From CAYHXN01 sp964360605 (lineage in GTDB: Bacteria > Patescibacteriota > Minisyncoccia > UBA6257 > WO2-44-18), in NCBI GenBank assembly GCA_964360605.1, contig CAYHXN010000001.1, positions 1-64,000 of the forward strand: a stretch of 64,000 nucleotides of DNA. The letters run 5' to 3'. The notes under the pieces were generated by a model, which was not told where the DNA came from, did no database searches, and saw only the letters and a list, made by a program, of their open reading frames with translations. Positions 59,269 to 64,000 of this stretch are shown piece after piece. The position numbers and the translations under genes were made by a program. The stretch's first letter is position 1. Each line of letters begins with the position of its first letter.

Positions 59269-60624
59269 TTAAATTATTTTAGATAAGAGGTCTACGTTAC
59301 GCTGATAGGATTTTCCGTCTTGGAAAGCGAAAAACTTCTCGGCCACGCGTTTCCTGTTTCCCGAGTCCCGGGTAGGATTTTTGATATAGCTATTAATGGC
59401 GGCTATCAAATCATCGTCATTTTGAGCGACAAAAACTGCTTTTTCGCGAATTAGCGGATAATAATATGATCCTTCATCAGAGTAATGCTTATTTTGAAAA
59501 AGCGCTGCCGGATCCATAAAATTAATTACCGGTTTGTCAAACAAAAACGATTCCAGCGAAATAGTGGATTTATGATTGATATTAATCTCGGTGTATGCCA
59601 AAGTTGCTTTTAAATTAATAAAGGAGTTTTTGGCGGACTCGCCCGGCGCAAATTCTTTATTAGCTTTAGTTAATCGCTCAATAGAAATGTCCTTTTCTCC
59701 GGCTAACGGACGATAAAATTCCGGGTCATCAAAAGGGTGAGGACGAACTAAAAAATTCACCCAAGGAATTTTCTTTTGATTTCTAGCAGAAATAATTTTA
59801 GCCAAAACCTCCGGTTGGCGAGGAGCTCTGCCGCCGGACGCAAACAAAAGAGTGGGGTATTGGGGATTTAATCCCTTACTGGTTAAAAAGTCTTCGCGCG
59901 AAGGAAGCGGATGAGATTTATCAAAATATTTGTCAAATCTCATGCTGCCGGTTATAAAAATTTTTTCCGCAGGAAACCGGTGCACTTTCATAGCCGCTTC
60001 CTTAAGAACCTCGTTCCAAACAAACAAATAATCGGGCCTTCTGGACCTGACGCATTTAAACGAGGTGAGATTATCCCAGCTTAAATTTGTGGCTAAAGTC
60101 GGAATGCCAATTTTTTTTCCATAAAGAATAATTTCGGCATCAAAAATTTGTATGCCGGGCGTAGCGGTAACAAATAAACTGGGTTTGTATCTTTTGCAAT
60201 ATTCTTCCAATACTCTTGAGCGGCCCATTAAAAATGCTTCCAAACCAGTAAAAAAATTAATGGTCATCCAGCGAGCGAAGGGGGCTGAAAGCCAACGGAG
60301 TAACTTGGCCCGTTTGTCATTCTGAAAAGCCGGACTCCCATAATAAAATTGTAAACTGGAAACTTTACTAAATTCCCGAATGCAGGCAGTTCTTAAAAAT
60401 TTAGTCACGGCAAAGAGCCGCGGATTCTGGACCGTCCAGCGAATGGACTCCGCGCCTACAGAAGCTAAGCGCCGGCTCACTTCTTCGTCAATGACACTGC
60501 TAAAAACTAATACTTTATATTGAGAAGCCAAATATTGAATATAATTTGTCTTCAAAAGATCGGAGATAAATAAGGGATTTTTTAAAAAAAGAAAGATGGC
60601 TTTCTCGCGTTTGAGGTCTTGCAT
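59269..60624 (-). CDS. GT-B-like surface carbohydrate transferase (tandem paralogue)
   Basis: A 451-aa protein starting MQDLKREKAIFLFLKNPLF. It has the same domain plan as its neighbour at 57898 (SDLLKTNYIQYL, ATNLSWDNLT, VRPHPFDDPEF, NINHKSTISLESFLF). The ATG at 60624 was chosen because the longer reading frame runs into the divergent CMP-sugar synthetase gene. Tandem duplication followed by divergence suggests two different linkages in one repeat unit. Confidence 0.76.
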   Translation of the reverse strand: MQDLKREKAIFLFLKNPLFISDLLKTNYIQYLASQYKVLVFSSVIDEEVSRRLASVGAESIRWTVQNPRLFAVTKFLRTACIREFSKVSSLQFYYGSPAFQNDKRAKLLRWLSAPFARWMTINFFTGLEAFLMGRSRVLEEYCKRYKPSLFVTATPGIQIFDAEIILYGKKIGIPTLATNLSWDNLTSFKCVRSRRPDYLFVWNEVLKEAAMKVHRFPAEKIFITGSMRFDKYFDKSHPLPSREDFLTSKGLNPQYPTLLFASGGRAPRQPEVLAKIISARNQKKIPWVNFLVRPHPFDDPEFYRPLAGEKDISIERLTKANKEFAPGESAKNSFINLKATLAYTEININHKSTISLESFLFDKPVINFMDPAALFQNKHYSDEGSYYYPLIREKAVFVAQNDDDLIAAINSYIKNPTRDSGNRKRVAEKFFAFQDGKSYQRNVDLLSKII

Positions 60625-60653
60625 CACTGGAAAATTATGCCATATCGCGTTAA

Positions 60654-60659
60654 TATAAT
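60654..60659 (+). promoter_or_regulatory. -10 box directly before the second CMP-sugar synthetase
   Basis: A perfect TATAAT ends 8 nt before the ATG at 60668, with no Shine-Dalgarno between them. Confidence 0.5.
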
Positions 60660-60667
60660 CAAATAAA

Positions 60668-61387
60668 ATGACTGCTAAAAAAATCCAAGTTTTAGGAATA
60701 ATCCCCGCCCGCGGCGGCTCTAAAAGCATTCCTTATAAAAACATAGCTGATGTCGGAGGAAAACCGCTAATTTATTACACAATCCGTGAGGCCAAAAAAT
60801 CCAAACTTCTGGACGCTTTTATCGTTTCCACTGACGATCCCAAAATTGCGGCGGTAGCAAAAAAGTATGGCGCGGACGTCCCTTTTTTGCGGCCAGCGAA
60901 AATTTCGGGCGATCGATCAATAGACATTGAATTTATGCGCCACGCCCTAGACTGGGTCAAAAAAAATCGCGGCTGGGAACCGGAAATTTTAGTAAACTTA
61001 CGCCCCACTTCTCCGCTCCGAACCGCCGAAGATATTAATAAGGTCATTGAAGTGGCGATAAAAAATAAGTGCAGTATCGTCAAAACTATTTCACTGCCAA
61101 CACCCTATAATCCGTTTAAAATGTGGTTGTTGGACGAAAATGGGGTAACCATGCAGCCGCTTTTACAAACAAAGCATTATAAGAAACTCGGCACCGATGT
61201 TCCAAGGCAAATTTTGCCAAAAGCCTATTGGCAAAATGGGCTCGTAGACGCGTTGCGAGTTAAGAATATAAAAACCGGAACCATTTTTGCCGGTCCAATC
61301 GGAGGAGTCATTACTGATCCGGAGAAATCAATTGATCTTGATGAACCCCGCGATTTAAGAATTCTAGCCAAGAAGTTAAGAAGCTGA
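60668..61387 (+). CDS. Second CMP-nonulosonate cytidylyltransferase (NeuA-like)
   Basis: A 239-aa enzyme with the CTP-binding IIPARGGSKSIPYKN, VSTDDPKIA, LRPTSPLR and a C-terminal ITDPEKSIDLDEPRD with the metal Asp. It differs from neuA at 24696 in the P-loop-like motif (SIPYKN against GIPGKN) and in the central region, so it probably activates another nonulosonic acid. Only one intact neuB is present in the window. It is the only plus-strand gene of the last 10 kb and is convergent with the SDR at 61433. Confidence 0.9.
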   Translation: MTAKKIQVLGIIPARGGSKSIPYKNIADVGGKPLIYYTIREAKKSKLLDAFIVSTDDPKIAAVAKKYGADVPFLRPAKISGDRSIDIEFMRHALDWVKKNRGWEPEILVNLRPTSPLRTAEDINKVIEVAIKNKCSIVKTISLPTPYNPFKMWLLDENGVTMQPLLQTKHYKKLGTDVPRQILPKAYWQNGLVDALRVKNIKTGTIFAGPIGGVITDPEKSIDLDEPRDLRILAKKLRS

Positions 61388-61432
61388 AAATCTATATCAT
61401 AGTTCCCGAGCTTGTAGAGAGACTACATTATT

Positions 61433-62203
61433 CTAAAGAGCTGTCCAACCGCCATCAACGATAAGATTTGCTCCGGTCATATAACTAGAAGCATCGGACG
61501 CAAGAAACAAAATAGCGCCGTTGTATTCGTCCTTATTAGCCATTCTACCAAGAATAGTTCGGTCGCTATATTTTTTTACGAATTCCTGTTTTTGTCCCGC
61601 AAGAACTCCTCCCGGAGTAAGAGTGTTCACCCGAATACCGGTATCGCGCAAATAAGACGACAAACTGCGAGTGAAGTTGGGTACGGCACCCTTAACGCTG
61701 GAATAGCCAATTGATTTGAATTTACCCTCGTCATAAATCCGGTTATCGGGGGCTACTATGCCGTAGGTGGAACAAACATTAATAATCGAACCGCTCCGCT
61801 GTTTTTTCATTATTGGGATCACCGCTTGCGCGCAGATCAACATTCCGGTTAAACCGACGGCAATCTCTTTATTCCAAAGTTCAATCGGATAATCTTCGTA
61901 TGGGCTGAATTGTTTTGCTGATTCATCGGTATTCGGGACTGGATTCATCGCCGCGTTATTAATAAGAACATCAATCCGCCCAAGCTTGTTAACTACGTCC
62001 CGCACCGCCTCATCCACGGATTTTTTCTGGGCAACGTCTACTTTGTAATATAGAAAATTGGGTTCGGAAAAACCTTCTTTGATGTCAAACAAAACTACCT
62101 TAGCGCCGACGCCAAAAAGGACTTTCGCGTATTCCATACCCAACATACCGGTACCACCGGTGATTAGAACTACTTTATCTTTTAGAGAAAAAAGGTTGTT
62201 CAT
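61433..62203 (-). CDS. Short-chain dehydrogenase/reductase
   Basis: A 256-aa classical SDR with TGGTGMLGM (cofactor), NNAAMNPVP (N-A-A/G), CSTYGIVAP, the catalytic YSSVK and TPGGV, ending in the family GGWTAL. Such enzymes accompany NeuA- and Gfo/Idh-like genes in nonulosonic-acid loci and reduce or oxidise the precursor. It follows the Gfo/Idh gene at once (1 bp gap), so the two are probably co-expressed. Confidence 0.86.
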   Translation of the reverse strand: MNNLFSLKDKVVLITGGTGMLGMEYAKVLFGVGAKVVLFDIKEGFSEPNFLYYKVDVAQKKSVDEAVRDVVNKLGRIDVLINNAAMNPVPNTDESAKQFSPYEDYPIELWNKEIAVGLTGMLICAQAVIPIMKKQRSGSIINVCSTYGIVAPDNRIYDEGKFKSIGYSSVKGAVPNFTRSLSSYLRDTGIRVNTLTPGGVLAGQKQEFVKKYSDRTILGRMANKDEYNGAILFLASDASSYMTGANLIVDGGWTAL

Positions 62204-62204
62204 A

Positions 62205-63209
62205 TCATAATTGTATAACTTTTTTATTTTTTATGGAGTCTTTCATTGTTAAAGCGATTTTCAATACCTCAGCGCCTTGCTCAAGACTAATCAACGGATT
62301 TTCTTTCTTCTCAATACAGCTAATAAATTGTTTGGTTTCATCAAGAAACATCGAGTTTCTTTCAAATTCCGCCGGCTCTTTTACGAAAACCGATTGGCTT
62401 CCGGCTTCAAACGGAATCAAGACTAAGGTTTTATCCTGATAATCCCAAATCATCCTACCCTTGCTTCCAGTAATTTCAAACCGACGCTTTGACGGACGCT
62501 TGACGTAGTCCATATGAAGCGAAGCGGTGACTCCGGATCCGAATTGAAAAATTGCATCAACAACGCTATCTACTTCAATCTTCAACTCACTGTCTTGGTT
62601 TTCAAAAGCCACTACTTGCTTCGGCATACCGAAAAACCAATAAAGATAGTCAATGTCATGACTTTGGGTTAAGATAACTCCCCCACCTAGATCCGCGCGG
62701 GCCGCATAAGTTTTTAAATAATCTTCCCAGGAATGCCAGTCCGGCAGATATTCTCCAATTTCCGCGTGCGCGCTCAAAGCTCTTCCTATCTTTCCGCTAT
62801 CAAGCCATTTTTTCATTTGTTGGAGTAATGGATGGAAACGGAAATTATAACCGACGTAACCGACTAAATTTTTCTTTTTAGCAAGCGAGATTAACTCTTC
62901 TACGCCCTTCATGTCGTGCGACAATGGTTTCTCAAGAAAAACGTGCGCTCCACTCTCAATCGCTTTTTTGGCAGTTTCTAAATGAAAGGCGGTCGGATTA
63001 GTAATCACGACTGCGTCAGGTTTTTGCGCTAAAGCTTCATCAAAATCATAAAAAACTTTGGGGTTGTGTTCTTTAGAAAAATTGTCTATGAAATCTTTAT
63101 TGCAACCCTTTTGGGTACGATAAACTATGATATCGCCCGCTCTCAATTGTTTCAGATTACGATAATGCCTTTGACCAATAGAACCGAGACCGCAAACCAA
63201 GAATTTCAT
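62205..63209 (-). CDS. Gfo/Idh/MocA-family oxidoreductase
   Basis: A 334-aa protein with the Rossmann GLGSIGQRHYRNL, ITNPTAFHLETA, the family FLEKPLS and GGGVILTQSHDIDY (Gly/His/Asp). This type is often found with NeuA-like and SDR genes and may act on a nonulosonic precursor or product. The ATG at 63209 lies 8 nt after TATTAT (63218-63223), again without a Shine-Dalgarno, so the upstream ATG at 63230 is rejected. Confidence 0.87.
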   Translation of the reverse strand: MKFLVCGLGSIGQRHYRNLKQLRAGDIIVYRTQKGCNKDFIDNFSKEHNPKVFYDFDEALAQKPDAVVITNPTAFHLETAKKAIESGAHVFLEKPLSHDMKGVEELISLAKKKNLVGYVGYNFRFHPLLQQMKKWLDSGKIGRALSAHAEIGEYLPDWHSWEDYLKTYAARADLGGGVILTQSHDIDYLYWFFGMPKQVVAFENQDSELKIEVDSVVDAIFQFGSGVTASLHMDYVKRPSKRRFEITGSKGRMIWDYQDKTLVLIPFEAGSQSVFVKEPAEFERNSMFLDETKQFISCIEKKENPLISLEQGAEVLKIALTMKDSIKNKKVIQL

Positions 63210-63254
63210 ACAGTCATATAATATGAACACAAATTCACTTTGTCAATAAAAATA

Positions 63255-63271
63255 GCTCAGTTGTACTGAGC
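63255..63271 (-). terminator. Terminator of the right-edge transporter gene
   Basis: GCTCAGT / ACTGAGC, a 7-bp perfect stem with a 3-nt loop, followed on the minus strand by TATTTTTATT. Confidence 0.7.
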
Positions 63272-64000
63272 CTACGAAATTCCTACGAGCAACGCGCCAA
63301 CAGCCATTATTATGCCGCCACCTAGCCGATTTTTAAAATTTAACTTCTCGCCCAAAAAGAAATAGGCAAGAATAATAGTCATTGGGATCTGCAAACGTTT
63401 TAGTGTGCCAACATATGGAACGATTGTTTCTTGAAACGCCATTGCATTGAGAATGCCGGCGACTGATAAAAGCACTCCAATCAATGAGATAACAATGATG
63501 TGTCTAAAAGCAAATCTCCTGGGAGCACAACGGTCGCTAGTTTCTTTCTTTATTTCTTTACGCATGAAAGACATAAATAGGCAGGGCAGAGCAACAATCA
63601 GCCATTTTACGGCGAGCGCAAATTTGATATCCGCGGTTCTAGCAATCAGACCATCATAATTAAGGGCCAATGCTCCTAAACAAGCCGCACCAAAAGCGTA
63701 TCTGATACCGACGCTCTTACTTAACATCAAAAATGGGGCGAACCAGTCTTTCCAAGTAACCCTTCCTTCATTTTTTTTCTTTTTATTGAGAAACTCCTGA
63801 ATGTTAAGGATATAAACACCGATAATAAGAAGATAAATACCTATCCACCCGATCAATGAAGGTTTTTCTCCTAAAATAAGCAGGCTTAAAATAATGACGA
63901 TCGCGGGAGTGCTGGCAGCAATCGGGGTAACGAGGGAAACATCTTCCAAGGACCGAGACTTAGTAGAAAAATATTGTATCCCAATATTCAGAAGTCCGGT
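63272..64000 (-). CDS. EamA/DMT-family membrane protein, C-terminal part (cut by window edge)
   Basis: The reading frame is open to the right edge of the window (TGLLNIGIQYFSTKSRSLEDV precedes the internal TTG), so the 5' end is outside. The visible ~242 residues hold about seven to eight hydrophobic segments. The first five-helix repeat ends LLILGEKPSLIGWIGIYLLIIGV and the second ends YFFLGEKLNFKNRLGGGIIMAVGALLV, which is the DMT signature. It is a third member of the family in this window. Substrate unknown. Confidence 0.83.
   Translation of the reverse strand, partial: TGLLNIGIQYFSTKSRSLEDVSLVTPIAASTPAIVIILSLLILGEKPSLIGWIGIYLLIIGVYILNIQEFLNKKKKNEGRVTWKDWFAPFLMLSKSVGIRYAFGAACLGALALNYDGLIARTADIKFALAVKWLIVALPCLFMSFMRKEIKKETSDRCAPRRFAFRHIIVISLIGVLLSVAGILNAMAFQETIVPYVGTLKRLQIPMTIILAYFFLGEKLNFKNRLGGGIIMAVGALLVGIS

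Overview
The window looks like a metagenome-assembled scaffold from a Candidate Phyla Radiation bacterium (Patescibacteria, probably Parcubacteria-like). This is an inference. It rests on a small CxxC...CxxC zinc-ribbon protein of a type common in that group, lamin-tail and tail-fibre-like surface proteins, short single-gene transcription units, and many enzymes at or below the usual family length. Two runs of exactly 100 N mark scaffold joins. TGA ends several genes, so the standard bacterial code applies. I saw no tRNA, rRNA, CRISPR array or intact insertion sequence, and no gene-free stretch longer than about 300 bases.

Layout. 1-5.4 kb: housekeeping and redox genes. These are the 5' end of a TrmH/SpoU RNA methyltransferase, a P-loop kinase-like protein, a membrane-anchored HEGAH protein, a two-domain lamin-tail protein, thioredoxin reductase, glutaredoxin, the zinc-ribbon protein and an exported DsbA-like oxidoreductase. 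From 5.4 kb to the end: one very large surface-glycan island. 5.4-16.4 kb holds the assembly core: lipid-linked phosphosugar transferase, epimerase, Wzx-type flippase, sugar-nucleotidyltransferase, two secreted surface proteins, O-antigen-ligase-like protein with TPRs, short UDP-sugar dehydrogenase and a CDP-glycerol-type transferase. 16.4-26.6 kb holds the nonulosonic (sialic-like) acid genes neuB, neuA and neuC, with a Gfo/Idh dehydrogenase, DMT transporters, a cupin, a truncated second neuB, and a small winged-helix regulator bracketed by two long perfect palindromes.

26.6-37.1 kb is a tightly packed run on the minus strand. It carries gmd, an fcl-like epimerase, a GT2, a C-methyltransferase, a polytopic GT-C-like protein, and an unusual cassette of AcpS, a stand-alone adenylation domain, an acyl carrier protein and a GNAT-type transferase. 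That cassette looks built to activate an amino acid and pass it to a sugar. 37-44.7 kb: a transaldolase-like protein, GmhA, SDR and epimerase enzymes, a HAD phosphatase, Gfo/Idh and a dehydrogenase-like protein without the catalytic cysteine. 44.7-48.2 kb: two related Nudix proteins (one a tandem fusion with a degenerate first domain) around a B12-type radical SAM enzyme. 48.2-53.3 kb: phosphatases and kinases, a HIT/GalT-like protein, an HddA-like GHMP kinase, an IMPase-family protein and GalU. 53.3-64 kb: methyltransferase, GT-C-like, GT2, polysaccharide deacetylase, two tandem GT-B-like proteins, a second CMP-sugar synthetase, SDR, Gfo/Idh and a third DMT protein cut by the window edge.

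Together the genes would make activated nonulosonic acid, GDP-deoxysugar and possibly GDP-heptose donors, decorate them (methyl, acyl/aminoacyl, deacetyl), assemble them on a lipid carrier, flip them and ligate them at the cell surface. Many genes appear to have a TATAAT-like box only 6-9 nt before the start codon, which suggests frequent leaderless transcription beside ordinary Shine-Dalgarno starts.
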